NCBI RefSeq assembly: GCF_009617595.1
Contig: NZ_WIXK01000003.1
Coordinates: forward strand, 62,001-126,000
Reading direction: 5' to 3'
Length of the DNA stretch: 64,000 nucleotides
Source of the DNA: Tritonibacter aquimaris
GTDB lineage: Bacteria > Pseudomonadota > Alphaproteobacteria > Rhodobacterales > Rhodobacteraceae
The notes below the pieces were generated by a model. It was not told where the DNA came from, made no database searches, and was given only the letters and a program-made list of their open reading frames with translations. This document shows, in pieces, positions 18,030-26,799 of this stretch; the first letter of the stretch is position 1, and every line of letters starts with the position of its first letter. Position numbers and translations under genes: made by a program.

Positions 18030-19061
18030 TCACCCTTTTTTCTGTTCTTCGGCTTCATAGGCTTCGATGATCGCGGCTACCAGCGGGTGACGTACGACAT
18101 CGCGTGATGTGAAATAATTAAAGCTGATTTTGGGGATCAGCTTCAGCAGGCGCTCAGCGTCAGCAAGGCCAGATTGCACCCCACGCGGCAAATCCACCTG
18201 GCTGCGATCCCCCGTGATCACCATCCTAGAGCCTTCACCCAGGCGGGTCAGGAACATCTTCATCTGCATGCTGGTTGCGTTTTGCGCTTCGTCCAACACC
18301 ACAAAGGCATTGGCAAGCGTCCGCCCGCGCATAAAGGCCAGTGGCGCAATCTCGATGCGTTTTTCTTCAATCAGCTTCGCCAGTTGTTTGCCGGGCAGGA
18401 AATCATTCAGCGCATCATAAAGCGGCTGCATATAGGGGTCGACTTTGTCTTTCATGTCGCCCGGAAGATAGCCGAGCTTTTCACCGGCCTCGACCGCAGG
18501 GCGGCTCAGAATGATCCGGTCCACATGGCCGGTGATGAACATCGACACGCCAACCGCCACGGCCAGATAGGTTTTACCCGTACCAGCAGGACCAATGCCG
18601 AAGGCCAGCTCATGGGCAAACAAGGATTGCACATAGGCTTTTTGCGCATCGGTGCGCGGCTCAACCAGCTTTTTGCGGGTTTTGATTTCAACAGATCCAC
18701 CAGTGAACATCTCCAACTGGTCGTTGGATTGTTCAGCAGCTTCGGGGGCATTGCCCATGCGCAATTCACGATCCACATCCGCAACCTCAACGCTGCGCCC
18801 GGTTTCAAGCCGATCATAAAGCGCGCTGAGCACGGCCGCTGCCTGCTCCCGCATTGCATCCTCTCCCATGACCGAGAGCTGATTGCCCCGGCGCACGATC
18901 TGAACGCTTAATTTCTGTTCGATTTCAGCCAGATGTCGATCGTATTCGCCACAAAGGTCGATCAACAGTCGATTATCAGGGAATTCCAGCAGTACTTCGT
19001 GGGAAGTAGTGGGAGTGTCTTCGAGAGAATTCGGGGCACCAAGGGCCAAGCGGGTCTCCAT
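18030..19061 (-). CDS. phoH: PhoH-family P-loop ATPase
   Basis: 343 residues from the ATG at 19061; an in-frame GTG at 19115 is an alternative and neither has a clear ribosome-binding site. The N-terminal 110 residues form a KH-like RNA-binding region; the ATPase domain has Walker A GPAGTGKTYLA, Walker B FVVLDEAQN and the TGDRSQVDLP motif of PhoH (YbeZ type). YbeZ proteins work with YbeY in rRNA processing, consistent with the adjacent ybeY gene (short gap, same strand). Confidence 0.93.
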   Translation of the reverse strand: METRLALGAPNSLEDTPTTSHEVLLEFPDNRLLIDLCGEYDRHLAEIEQKLSVQIVRRGNQLSVMGEDAMREQAAAVLSALYDRLETGRSVEVADVDRELRMGNAPEAAEQSNDQLEMFTGGSVEIKTRKKLVEPRTDAQKAYVQSLFAHELAFGIGPAGTGKTYLAVAVGVSMFITGHVDRIILSRPAVEAGEKLGYLPGDMKDKVDPYMQPLYDALNDFLPGKQLAKLIEEKRIEIAPLAFMRGRTLANAFVVLDEAQNATSMQMKMFLTRLGEGSRMVITGDRSQVDLPRGVQSGLADAERLLKLIPKISFNYFTSRDVVRHPLVAAIIEAYEAEEQKKG

Positions 19062-19140
19062 AAGTCTGGCGTTACTCACTAGAGTGTGCCCGCCCAGCGC
19101 GCGACACGCAAGCACCCATCACCAGATTTCATGGAAGTGA

Positions 19141-19168
19141 AACAAATAGGCCGCCCCAACGGCGGCCT
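19141..19168 (-). terminator. Rho-independent terminator after the small lipoprotein gene
   Basis: On the minus strand GGCCGCC-GTTGG-GGCGGCC forms a 7-bp stem followed by TATTTGTTT. It separates the lipoprotein/OmpA pair from phoH. On the plus strand the same stem is followed by TTTT, so it could act in both directions. Confidence 0.85.
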
Positions 19169-19195
19169 TTTGCGCATCCTACGATGTCTTGATCT

Positions 19196-19507
19196 TTAGA
19201 GCGGATCGGCAATCCGCGACCCTGATTTGAACGGCCCGGTTGCAACATTGCGCGGCAGTTCGCTGTTGCAGACGGGTTTGCCATCAGGCGTTCTGCGCAG
19301 ATCTGCATAACCTTCAACGCCGTCGTCAATAATCCAGTGTTCACAGCCGGTTGGGTCAACCCAGATACCTGCTGTGAGGTTCGACAGATCTTTGCGATCG
19401 GTGCCCCGGTCGCGGGTCTTATCTGCCCCAACAACACCATGGCCCGCAGAACAGGCTGCAGTCATGCCAGCCACCGCCACCAGGGCAAGAATTTTGCTCA
19501 CTTTCAT
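19196..19507 (-). CDS. Small lipoprotein with a WVDPxGCEHW module
   Basis: 103 residues from the ATG at 19507, preceded by AGGGG. A signal peptide ends in a lipobox-like TAAC (Cys19), so it is probably a lipoprotein. The mature part contains IWVDPTGCEHWIIDDGVEGY followed by TPDGKPVC, nearly the same as a segment in the OmpA-domain protein encoded eleven bases upstream. Three cysteines remain in the mature protein after the lipidated one is set aside or two if only the module is counted. Function is unknown; association with the cell wall or outer membrane is inferred. Confidence 0.8.
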   Translation of the reverse strand: MKVSKILALVAVAGMTAACSAGHGVVGADKTRDRGTDRKDLSNLTAGIWVDPTGCEHWIIDDGVEGYADLRRTPDGKPVCNSELPRNVATGPFKSGSRIADPL

Positions 19508-19517
19508 CTCAGACCCC

Positions 19518-20087
19518 TTAACGCAGGCAATAAATTTCGACACGACGGTTTTCAGCCATATTGGCCGCGCTATTGTTGGGCTTACGTGGATCACGTTCGC
19601 CGTAGGCACGTACATCAAACAGGCGCGCACCAACCGATTTGGCCACGCCCGCAACCGCATTGGCGCGACGATGTGACAAAGCGATATTGTATTCGTCAGA
19701 GGCACGGCTATCGGTGTGGCCCGCAACAACAAAGCCACGGAAGCTGCCTTTTTTGGAGTTGAAAAACTCCTGCAGGCGCTTGCGACCTGCGGCATTAATG
19801 TAATGTTTGTCAGTTGCAAAGAACTGATCAGTTGGCATCATCCCACACAGCTCACCGCGACGGCATACTGGTTTGCCATCAGGGGTTACATGCGGTGTCA
19901 TAAATCCTTCGGCACCATCATCCATAACCCAGTGCTCACAGCCGTCGGGATCTACCCAGATGGTGGGAACATAGCGTTCACCAAGAATGGTGCGCGTCTG
20001 CGCTGCAACGCTGGTCACACCCAGAGCAACAGTGACTGCTCCAACTGCACAAACCGCGGATAGTTTTTTTACTGTCTTAATCAACAC
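19518..20087 (-). CDS. OmpA-family peptidoglycan-associated protein with a WVDPxGCEHW module
   Basis: 189 residues from a GTG at 20087 that has GGA eight bases upstream. A signal peptide (about residues 1-30, ending VAAQ) is followed by the module IWVDPDGCEHWVMDDGAEG and TPDGKPVC, then an OmpA-like domain (about residues 85-189). In the latter, AGHTDSRASDEYN and LSHRRANAV are the usual peptidoglycan-binding signature. It most likely anchors to peptidoglycan in the periplasm. The module is shared with the downstream lipoprotein, which suggests partner proteins or a duplication. Confidence 0.88.
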   Translation of the reverse strand: MLIKTVKKLSAVCAVGAVTVALGVTSVAAQTRTILGERYVPTIWVDPDGCEHWVMDDGAEGFMTPHVTPDGKPVCRRGELCGMMPTDQFFATDKHYINAAGRKRLQEFFNSKKGSFRGFVVAGHTDSRASDEYNIALSHRRANAVAGVAKSVGARLFDVRAYGERDPRKPNNSAANMAENRRVEIYCLR

Positions 20088-20343
20088 GACCCGAATTCCT
20101 TCGCTCCGTTTCCTCAACAAGGCCGCCACGCAAACCTGTTATTAAAACAGTGTCAGGCCCAATTCAGAGCCAGCATAGCAACGTCCCACTTATTTATCGT
20201 GGTGTATTCAAAGCACTTTCAAATAAGTTAAAGCAGAATTGGAGACACTAAAACAATTTTAGCGAAATTGTTGCCGCAACCGATGCAATTGAGACTCACT
20301 TCCGTGCCCCATTCAATGAAATGAGACACAGAATTAGCCGAAT

Positions 20344-21675
20344 TTATTCGCTGATTAATTCACCCGCGAGCGAATTGGTCACCGAGGATACGATCCGAAC
20401 GCGGGCCAGGGTCCCGATCTCGAGATGATCACTATTGGCAACGTGCACCGAGTGCAGGTATTCGGATTTTCCGACCATCTGCCCCGGCAAACGGCCTTCT
20501 TTTTCAAACAGAACGCCAACTTCACGACCAACCATACTGTCTTGAATTTCGCGCTGCTGTTTTGTCAGAAGCGCTTGTAGCCGCCGCAGACGATCATCCG
20601 CTTCAGCTGGATCAACCTGTGCACGTTCTGCCGCGGGTGTACCTGGACGTGTGGAGTATTTGAACGAATAGGCCGTGCCGTAACGCACTTCTTCCACCAG
20701 ATCCAAAGTCGCCTGGAAATCTTCCTCGGTCTCTTCCGGGAAGCCAACGATAAAATCCCCCGAAAGCAACAGATCCGGCCGCGCCGCGCGGATGCGCTCC
20801 ACCACGCGCAGATAGCTTTCGGCGGTGTGGCTGCGATTCATCCGCTTCAAGATTCGATCCGATCCCGCCTGCACCGGCAAATGCAGATACGGCATCAGCT
20901 TCTTGCAGTTCCCATGCGCCTCGATCAGGTCGTCCTGCATGTCGTTTGGATGGCTTGTGGTAAAGCGAATACGCTCCAAGCCATCAACCTTGTCGAGCTC
21001 CCAGATCAGCTGTGCCAGCGTCCAGTCGTTTCCGTCCAAACCTTCGCCGTGATAGGCATTCACGTTCTGCCCAAGCAAAGTGATCTCGCGCACTCCACGT
21101 TCAACCAGATCTTGGGTTTCACGCAGAATGCGATCCACCGGACGCGACACCTCAGCTCCGCGCGTGTAAGGCACAACGCAAAAGGCGCAGAATTTATCGC
21201 AGCCTTCCTGAACGGTCAGAAACGCGGACGGCCCACGCTTTGCCTTGGGGCGGCGCTTGAGCTTTTCAAACTTATCTTCTTCGGGGAAGTCTGTGTCGAG
21301 CACCTTGGTGCCCTGCCCGGCCTTTGCTTCCATTTCGGGCAGCCGGTGATAGCTTTGCGGCCCCACAACCAGATCCACCAAAGGCTGGCGACGCATGATT
21401 TCCTGACCTTCAGCTTGCGCAACACAGCCCGCCACCCCGATCTTCAAATCGGGTTTCTTTGTTTTCAGGCCCTTAAATCGCCCAAGCTCGGAATAGACTT
21501 TCTCAGCCGCTTTTTCCCGGATGTGGCAGGTGTTGAGCAGGATCATATCCGCATCATCGGCGCTCTTTGTCTCAACATAACCCTGTTCGCCAAGCGCCTC
21601 TGACATGCGTTCACTGTCATAAACGTTCATCTGGCAGCCGTAGGTTTTAATAAACAGCTTCTTTGGCGCGGTCAT
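20344..21675 (-). CDS. miaB: tRNA-2-methylthio-N6-isopentenyladenosine synthase
   Basis: 443 residues, normal for MiaB. It adds the methylthio group to i6A37 of tRNAs. The UPF0004 domain has Cys14, Cys50 and Cys84 for the auxiliary cluster; the radical-SAM cluster motif is C159-x3-C163-x2-C166 ([16 protein letters not shown]). A C-terminal TRAM domain ends near LAGELISE. In related genomes miaB is often followed directly by phoH; here two envelope genes intervene. Confidence 0.96.
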   Translation of the reverse strand: MTAPKKLFIKTYGCQMNVYDSERMSEALGEQGYVETKSADDADMILLNTCHIREKAAEKVYSELGRFKGLKTKKPDLKIGVAGCVAQAEGQEIMRRQPLVDLVVGPQSYHRLPEMEAKAGQGTKVLDTDFPEEDKFEKLKRRPKAKRGPSAFLTVQEGCDKFCAFCVVPYTRGAEVSRPVDRILRETQDLVERGVREITLLGQNVNAYHGEGLDGNDWTLAQLIWELDKVDGLERIRFTTSHPNDMQDDLIEAHGNCKKLMPYLHLPVQAGSDRILKRMNRSHTAESYLRVVERIRAARPDLLLSGDFIVGFPEETEEDFQATLDLVEEVRYGTAYSFKYSTRPGTPAAERAQVDPAEADDRLRRLQALLTKQQREIQDSMVGREVGVLFEKEGRLPGQMVGKSEYLHSVHVANSDHLEIGTLARVRIVSSVTNSLAGELISE

Positions 21676-21790
21676 TACAGTGAGCCTTCCGATTGGGTGA
21701 GATCAGCGGCGCCATGTATAGCGAAACCGCGCGACTTGCAATGTAGCTGCAATTAACCGATTTTACATCAAAAGGCCAGAAAGGTGGCAT

Positions 21791-22678
21791 ATGTCGGGCA
21801 GCATTACCAAGACGCGTCATTTCACATTCGAAGAGTTCATCAACCAGGCTGCGGATCTCGGCAAAGGTCCGGCTGCGCTGATCTTTGTTGAAGATGAAGT
21901 TGAGATCGCCAGCACCCTGCGCCATCATCTGAACTGCGGCTTCAAATCGGTGACTGTGTTTATGCCAGACGCCTTTGACCTGCCGCATGAGTTGTCCGAA
22001 AAGGTGCGGCGCGTCACCTTTGACTGCCTGAAAAAAGACGCGGTGACATCAGCGGTTACTCACATCAGCACCAAGGCTCCCGCTGGATGCTGGCTTTATT
22101 ACTGCTACAACGCCGAATATCTATTCTATCCCTTCTGCGAGAGCCGCAGTATCGGCGAAATGCTCGCCTTTCACAGCGAAGAGCGCCGCGATGCAATGCT
22201 GTGCTATGTCGTCGATCTATACGCCAATAATCTCAGCCAGGCCCCAGATGCGGTCTCTGTGGAGCAGGCCCATCTGGACAAATCCGGCTATTACGCACAG
22301 GCACGCAGTCATCCGCAAACTGGCCACCCAAAAGAACGGCAGCTTGATTTTTTTGGCGGCCTGCGCTGGCGCTATGAAGAACACATTCCCGCAGACAAGC
22401 GAAAGATCGACAGGATCGCCCTGTTCAAGGCGCGGCCGGATCTGACTCTAAACAGCGATCACACGTTCAATGATGAAGAATACAATACCTACGCCTGCCC
22501 CTGGCACCACAATCTGACGGCGTCGATCTGTTCATTTCGCACCGCCAAAGCACTGCGGCGCAATCCAGGTTCACGGTTTGAGATCAACAGCTTTCACTGG
22601 CACAATTCAGTTCCGTTTGACTGGAATTCGCAGCAGCTTCTGGATCTGGGCCTGATTGAGCCCGGTCAGTGGTTTTAA
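21791..22678 (+). CDS. Uncharacterised protein, possibly a GT2/GT92-like glycosyltransferase
   Basis: 295 residues with no signal peptide or membrane helix. I do not recognise it firmly. Residues 25-60 (ALIFVEDEVEIASTLRHHLN and GFKSVTVFMPDAF) recall the opening of GT2/GT92-type transferases, where an acidic residue meets a Rossmann strand. The usual DxD is replaced by NAEYLFYPF. The C-terminal half is rich in Trp, His and aromatic residues. GGTGGC seven bases before the ATG is a weak ribosome-binding site. It is transcribed alone, divergently from miaB and convergently with irr. Confidence 0.45.
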   Translation: MSGSITKTRHFTFEEFINQAADLGKGPAALIFVEDEVEIASTLRHHLNCGFKSVTVFMPDAFDLPHELSEKVRRVTFDCLKKDAVTSAVTHISTKAPAGCWLYYCYNAEYLFYPFCESRSIGEMLAFHSEERRDAMLCYVVDLYANNLSQAPDAVSVEQAHLDKSGYYAQARSHPQTGHPKERQLDFFGGLRWRYEEHIPADKRKIDRIALFKARPDLTLNSDHTFNDEEYNTYACPWHHNLTASICSFRTAKALRRNPGSRFEINSFHWHNSVPFDWNSQQLLDLGLIEPGQWF

Positions 22679-22708
22679 ACATCAGCTGACGCCGCGTAAA
22701 ACAGCAGC

Positions 22709-22743
22709 GCAAAATAAAGGCCGCCATCAGATCCGATGCGGCC
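22709..22743 (-). terminator. Rho-independent terminator of irr
   Basis: On the minus strand GGCCGC-ATC...GAT-GGCGGCC forms a stem interrupted by a single bulge, followed by TTTATTTT. It lies about 30 bases beyond the irr stop codon. It may also serve the convergent gene ending at 22678. Confidence 0.8.
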
Positions 22744-22772
22744 CATTTCACAATACAGCGCCTTGCAACAAC

Positions 22773-23195
22773 TCAACCCGTTTTTTTACGCAGCCGGATC
22801 ACCACATCCACTGATGCAATTTCAAACCCTTCGGGTGCGTCGGGCAGTTGCTGGATCACCAGATCCTCGGACGGCGCATCAGACAGGCGCCCTTCGTTTT
22901 CATGATAGAAATGCGGGTGATCATGGGTATTGGTGTCAAAATAGCTTTTTGAGCCATCAACCGTAATTTCCTGCAACACGCCTGCCTCACAAAATGCGCG
23001 CAGCGTATTGTAGACAGTTGCCAATGAAACCGCCGCACCCTGTGTTTTTGCCGATTCAAACAGGCTCTCGGCGGTCACATGGCGGTGATTGCCATCTCCA
23101 ACCAATAGCTCTGCCAAGGCAACCCGTTGCCGTGTTGGACGCAATCCGGCTGAAGACAGCCAGTGGGTCGCCCTCTCTGCGCTGATTGGCGTCAT
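22773..23195 (-). CDS. irr: Iron response regulator (Fur superfamily)
   Basis: 140 residues from the ATG at 23195, which has AGGAG six bases upstream. The wing-helix DNA-binding part carries GLRPTRQRVALAELL, and VSLATVYNTLRAFCEAG is the recognition region. The metal/heme region is HDHPHFYHEN (His91, 93, 95, 98). The structural CxxC zinc pairs of classical Fur are absent, as in Irr. The N-terminal heme-regulatory CP motif known from Bradyrhizobium is not seen, common in Rhodobacteraceae. In alphaproteobacteria Irr represses iron-consuming pathways under iron limitation. It is divergent from fabA. Confidence 0.85.
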   Translation of the reverse strand: MTPISAERATHWLSSAGLRPTRQRVALAELLVGDGNHRHVTAESLFESAKTQGAAVSLATVYNTLRAFCEAGVLQEITVDGSKSYFDTNTHDHPHFYHENEGRLSDAPSEDLVIQQLPDAPEGFEIASVDVVIRLRKKTG

Positions 23196-23381
23196 GTTGG
23201 CTCCTGGTACTTGTTGCTGATCGTAAATATAAGGCCAATCCGGCGGAGAATTCAAATGAAATTCACTCGCAACTGAGTGTTAAACCTCCCATGTTCCCCC
23301 TTGCGCGCTCTTGCAGGACCCGCCGGGCCGATGTTACAGGAGGCTAACTATAGATATGTACCAGGCAGGAGAAGCGCCAGT

Positions 23382-23891
23382 ATGGCCGAATACCCCAACA
23401 GCTTTGACAAGGAAGATCTGCTAAAATGTGCCCGTGGCGAACTTTTTGGTCCCGGCAATGCGCAGCTTCCCGCACCTCCAATGCTGATGATGGACCGTAT
23501 CACCGAAATCAGCGGTGATGGCGGGGCCCACGGCAAAGGTCACGTTGTTGCGGAGTTCGACATCACCCCCGACCTCTGGTTCTTTGACTGCCACTTCCCC
23601 GGCAATCCAATCATGCCTGGCTGTCTTGGCCTTGATGGCCTGTGGCAGCTGACCGGTTTCAACCTGGGCTGGCGTGGCTGGCTGGGCCGTGGCTATGCGC
23701 TTGGTGTTGGCGAAGTGAAGCTCACCGGCATGGTGCGCCCTGATCGCAAAATGCTGACCTATAAGATTGATTTCACCAAAGCCTTGCAAACCCGTCGTCT
23801 GACAATGGGTGTTGCAGATGGTATCGTAGAGGCCGATGGTGAAGTGATTTATCAGGTCAAAGATATGAAAGTTGCATTGTCCGAGAGCTGA
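23382..23891 (+). CDS. fabA: 3-hydroxydecanoyl-ACP dehydratase/isomerase
   Basis: 169 residues, the normal size. FabA dehydrates 3-hydroxyacyl-ACP and isomerises trans-2- to cis-3-decenoyl-ACP, the first step to unsaturated fatty acids. The active-site His71 and Asp85 are seen in [23 protein letters not shown] split around PGN. The start at 23382 has AGGAG about eleven bases upstream; upstream in-frame codons are not needed for the domain. It is the first gene of fabA-fabB-fabI. Confidence 0.96.
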   Translation: MAEYPNSFDKEDLLKCARGELFGPGNAQLPAPPMLMMDRITEISGDGGAHGKGHVVAEFDITPDLWFFDCHFPGNPIMPGCLGLDGLWQLTGFNLGWRGWLGRGYALGVGEVKLTGMVRPDRKMLTYKIDFTKALQTRRLTMGVADGIVEADGEVIYQVKDMKVALSES

Positions 23892-23934
23892 TTTCAGCCC
23901 GAACATCCGCACATTTGGAACAGGAGTACGCAGC

Positions 23935-25164
23935 ATGCGTCGTGTTGTCGTCACCGGTCTCGGGATCGTCTCATCGATCGGGAACAATGCCGAAGAGGTT
24001 CTCGCCTCACTCAAAGCTGGTAAATCCGGCATCGAGGCCAGCCCCGAAATGGTCGAACATGGCTTTCGCAGCCAAGTTGCAGGCACATTGAAGCTGGACA
24101 TCAAGGAACTGGTCGACAAGCGCACGCTGCGCTTCATGGGCCCCGGTGCTGCTTATGCACATATCGCGATGGAGCAAGCCATCGCAGATTCGGGTCTCAG
24201 CGAAGATAAGGTTGTGAATGAACGCACCGGTCTGGTTGCAGGCTCTGGCGGCCCGTCCACATCCGCAATGCTCGCAGCACACCAGGTTGTGGCCAAAACC
24301 GGCGCAACCAAACGCATTGGCCCCTTTGCGGTGCCAAAATGCATGTCTTCGACCATTTCAGCGAACCTCGCAACTGCCTTTAAAATCAAAGGCATCAACT
24401 ACTCGATCACCTCGGCATGCTCTACCTCGCTGCATTGCATTGGCAACGCAGCTGAGCAGATCATGATGGGCAAACAGGATGTGATGTTTGCAGGCGGTGG
24501 CGAAGAGCTCGACTGGACCCTGTCTTGCCTGTTTGATGCGATGGGTGCGATGTCGTCGAAGAAAAACGACGACCCCACCAAAGCGTCACGCGCCTTTGAC
24601 CAAGATCGCGATGGTTTTGTGATTTCGGGCGGCGGCGGCATTGTGGTTCTGGAAGATCTGGAACATGCAGTAGCACGCGGTGCCAAGATCTATGCCGAAG
24701 TCACCGGTTTTGCAGCGACTTCTGACGGCCACGATATGGTTGCCCCTTCCGGCGAAGGTGGCGAACGCGCGATGCGTCTGGCACTGTCCACCCTGCCCGA
24801 AGGCCGCAAGGTGGATTACATCAACGCACATGGCACCTCCACTCCGGTGGGTGACGTGGGCGAAGTCGAAGCCGCGCGTCGCGTCTTTGGCGAAGGAAGC
24901 GTTCCGCCGATTTCATCAACCAAATCCATGACCGGCCACGCACAGGGTGCTGCTGGTGCGCTTGAGGCGATTTTCTGCCTCTTGATGCTGGAACATGATT
25001 TCATCACCCCATCGATCAACGTTGAAACTTTGGCCGAGGGCATCCTGCCCGGCGAAGTAGCAACCGATCTGGTGGAAAATGCAGGGCTTGATTCGGTGAT
25101 GACCAACAGCTTCGGCTTTGGTGGCACCAACGGCTCTATGGTATTGAGCAAGTTTAAAGGATAA
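23935..25164 (+). CDS. fabB: 3-oxoacyl-ACP synthase I
   Basis: 409 residues from the ATG at 23935 (AGGAG nine bases upstream). This beta-ketoacyl-ACP synthase elongates the cis-3-decenoyl-ACP formed by FabA. The nucleophile is Cys162 in TSACSTSLH; the two histidines are in NAHGTSTPVGD and TGHAQGAAG, and the family end GFGGTNGS is present. It is 43 bases after fabA and five bases before fabI, so one transcript is likely. Confidence 0.96.
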   Translation: MRRVVVTGLGIVSSIGNNAEEVLASLKAGKSGIEASPEMVEHGFRSQVAGTLKLDIKELVDKRTLRFMGPGAAYAHIAMEQAIADSGLSEDKVVNERTGLVAGSGGPSTSAMLAAHQVVAKTGATKRIGPFAVPKCMSSTISANLATAFKIKGINYSITSACSTSLHCIGNAAEQIMMGKQDVMFAGGGEELDWTLSCLFDAMGAMSSKKNDDPTKASRAFDQDRDGFVISGGGGIVVLEDLEHAVARGAKIYAEVTGFAATSDGHDMVAPSGEGGERAMRLALSTLPEGRKVDYINAHGTSTPVGDVGEVEAARRVFGEGSVPPISSTKSMTGHAQGAAGALEAIFCLLMLEHDFITPSINVETLAEGILPGEVATDLVENAGLDSVMTNSFGFGGTNGSMVLSKFKG

Positions 25165-25169
25165 CTTCG

Positions 25170-25961
25170 ATGTCTGGAGTTCTTCAAGGCAAGCGCGGCC
25201 TCATCATGGGTGTGGCCAACGACCGTTCCATCGCATGGGGCATTGCCAAAGCGATGCATGCAGCGGGCGCAGAGCTTGCCTTTACCTATCAGGGCGAAGC
25301 CTTTGGCAGTCGTCTGAAACCACTGGCCGAAAGTGTTGGCAGTGATTTCATGGTGGATGTGGATGTCACCGATGATGCGTCATTGGACAAAGCATTTGCT
25401 GAATTGGGTGAGCGCTGGCCCAGCATCGATTTTGTGGTGCACGCAATCGCCTATTCCGACAAATCGGAACTGACCGGCCGTTTCCTGGATACAAGCCGCG
25501 CCAATTTCAAGAACTCAATGGATATTTCGGCCTACTCCCTCATTGAGGTGGCCCGCCGTGCCTATCCGCTGATGAAAGACAATGGCGGCACTTTGCTGAC
25601 GCTGACCTATCTCGGCTCCAACCGGGTTGTACCAAACTACAACGTCATGGGTGTGGCCAAAGCCGCGCTGGAATCGGCAACGCGCTATCTGGCAAATGAT
25701 CTTGGCCCCGAGGGTATTCGCGTCAATGCAATCTCCCCCGGCCCAATGAAAACGCTCGCGGGTGCTGCCATTGGTGGCGCGCGTCGGACGTTCAAACACA
25801 CCGATCAAAACGCTCCGATGCGTTCAAACGCGACATTGGATGCGGTTGGCGGCACGGCTGTCTATCTGGCCTCTGACGCGGGCAGCTGCACCACGGGTGA
25901 AATTGTCCGGGTTGATGGCGGTTTTCATGTTCTGGGCATGCCACAGCAAGACAACCTCTGA
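25170..25961 (+). CDS. fabI: Enoyl-ACP reductase (NADH)
   Basis: 263 residues of the short-chain dehydrogenase type. It carries out the last reduction of each fatty-acid elongation cycle. The N-terminal GVANDRSIAWGIA is the FabI nucleotide-binding signature. Tyr147, Tyr157 and Lys164 (TYLGS, PNYNVMGVAK) match the catalytic Tyr146/Tyr156/Lys163 of the E. coli enzyme with a shift of one. GPMKTLAGAAI is the substrate-loop motif. It closes the fabABI operon in front of a strong terminator. Confidence 0.96.
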   Translation: MSGVLQGKRGLIMGVANDRSIAWGIAKAMHAAGAELAFTYQGEAFGSRLKPLAESVGSDFMVDVDVTDDASLDKAFAELGERWPSIDFVVHAIAYSDKSELTGRFLDTSRANFKNSMDISAYSLIEVARRAYPLMKDNGGTLLTLTYLGSNRVVPNYNVMGVAKAALESATRYLANDLGPEGIRVNAISPGPMKTLAGAAIGGARRTFKHTDQNAPMRSNATLDAVGGTAVYLASDAGSCTTGEIVRVDGGFHVLGMPQQDNL

Positions 25962-25985
25962 TTTCAGAGACACAAGACACGCAAA

Positions 25986-26010
25986 GGCGCTCCAATGGGG
26001 CGCCTTTTTT
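25986..26010 (+). terminator. Rho-independent terminator of fabA-fabB-fabI
   Basis: GGCGCTCC-AAT-GGGGCGCC makes an 8-bp stem (one G-T pair) with a three-base loop followed by TTTTTT, 24 bases after the fabI stop. Confidence 0.92.
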
Positions 26011-26112
26011 GTTTGCGGCAGTTGTATCACACACAATTGTTCACTTCCCCAGCTCTTCGTTCCTTCCTAAACTGGCTGTGATCCGCGCACCAAAGGAGCC
26101 AAAGAGACACTC

Positions 26113-26799
26113 ATGGCGATAACCACCTGCGTATTTGATGCCTATGGAACCCTGTTTGACGTCAGCTCAGCTGCACGCCGCGCCGCGCAAGAGCCCGCGT
26201 TCCCGCACCTGCAAGACCACTGGGCAAACGTCGCCGAACATTGGCGGCAGAAACAGCTACAGTACACTTGGCTGCGTGCCATCACCGACGCCCACAGTGA
26301 TTTCTGGGAGGTCACGCAAAACAGCCTCGACTGGGCCCTTGAGGCCAACGGGCTTGCCGGCGACCAACATCTGCGCGACCGTCTGCTGGATCTTTTTTGG
26401 GAACTTCAGGCCTTTCCCGAGGTCCCCGAAGTGTTAAGCACGCTCAAAGCCAAAGGCATGAACGTTGCAATCCTATCAAACGGCTCCCCCAAGATGTTAG
26501 ACGGCGCGGTACAATCTGCAGGGATCGCAGACAGTCTTGACGATGTCCTTTCTGTCGAAAGCGTGGGCGTGTTCAAACCACATGCGCGTGTCTATGACCT
26601 TGTTGGCAAACGCTTTGACTGCCCGCCCGAGGACGTGCTGTTTGTCTCTTCCAACGGTTGGGACGCCGCCGCGGCTGCGGGATATGGTTTCAAAACCGCC
26701 TGGGCCAATCGCGCGTCTGAACCGGTGGATCGCCTGCCCTGGCAGCCGGATTACAGCCTCAATGACCTTCACCCCATTCCAGATCTGATTGAATCTTAA
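26113..26799 (+). CDS. Haloacid dehalogenase type II (HAD superfamily)
   Basis: 228 residues, standard for L-2-haloacid dehalogenases. Motif I is FDAYGTLFD with the nucleophile Asp9; motif II is ILSNGSP; the motif III lysine is in VFKPHARVYD; and SSNGWDAAAAAGYG gives the final Ser, Asn and Asp. Such enzymes release halide from short 2-haloacids with inversion. AAGGAG lies near the ATG. It is the first gene of a six-gene run with gaps of 0-24 bases. Other HAD phosphatase roles cannot be excluded, but SSNGWD is typical of dehalogenases. Confidence 0.88.
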   Translation: MAITTCVFDAYGTLFDVSSAARRAAQEPAFPHLQDHWANVAEHWRQKQLQYTWLRAITDAHSDFWEVTQNSLDWALEANGLAGDQHLRDRLLDLFWELQAFPEVPEVLSTLKAKGMNVAILSNGSPKMLDGAVQSAGIADSLDDVLSVESVGVFKPHARVYDLVGKRFDCPPEDVLFVSSNGWDAAAAAGYGFKTAWANRASEPVDRLPWQPDYSLNDLHPIPDLIES

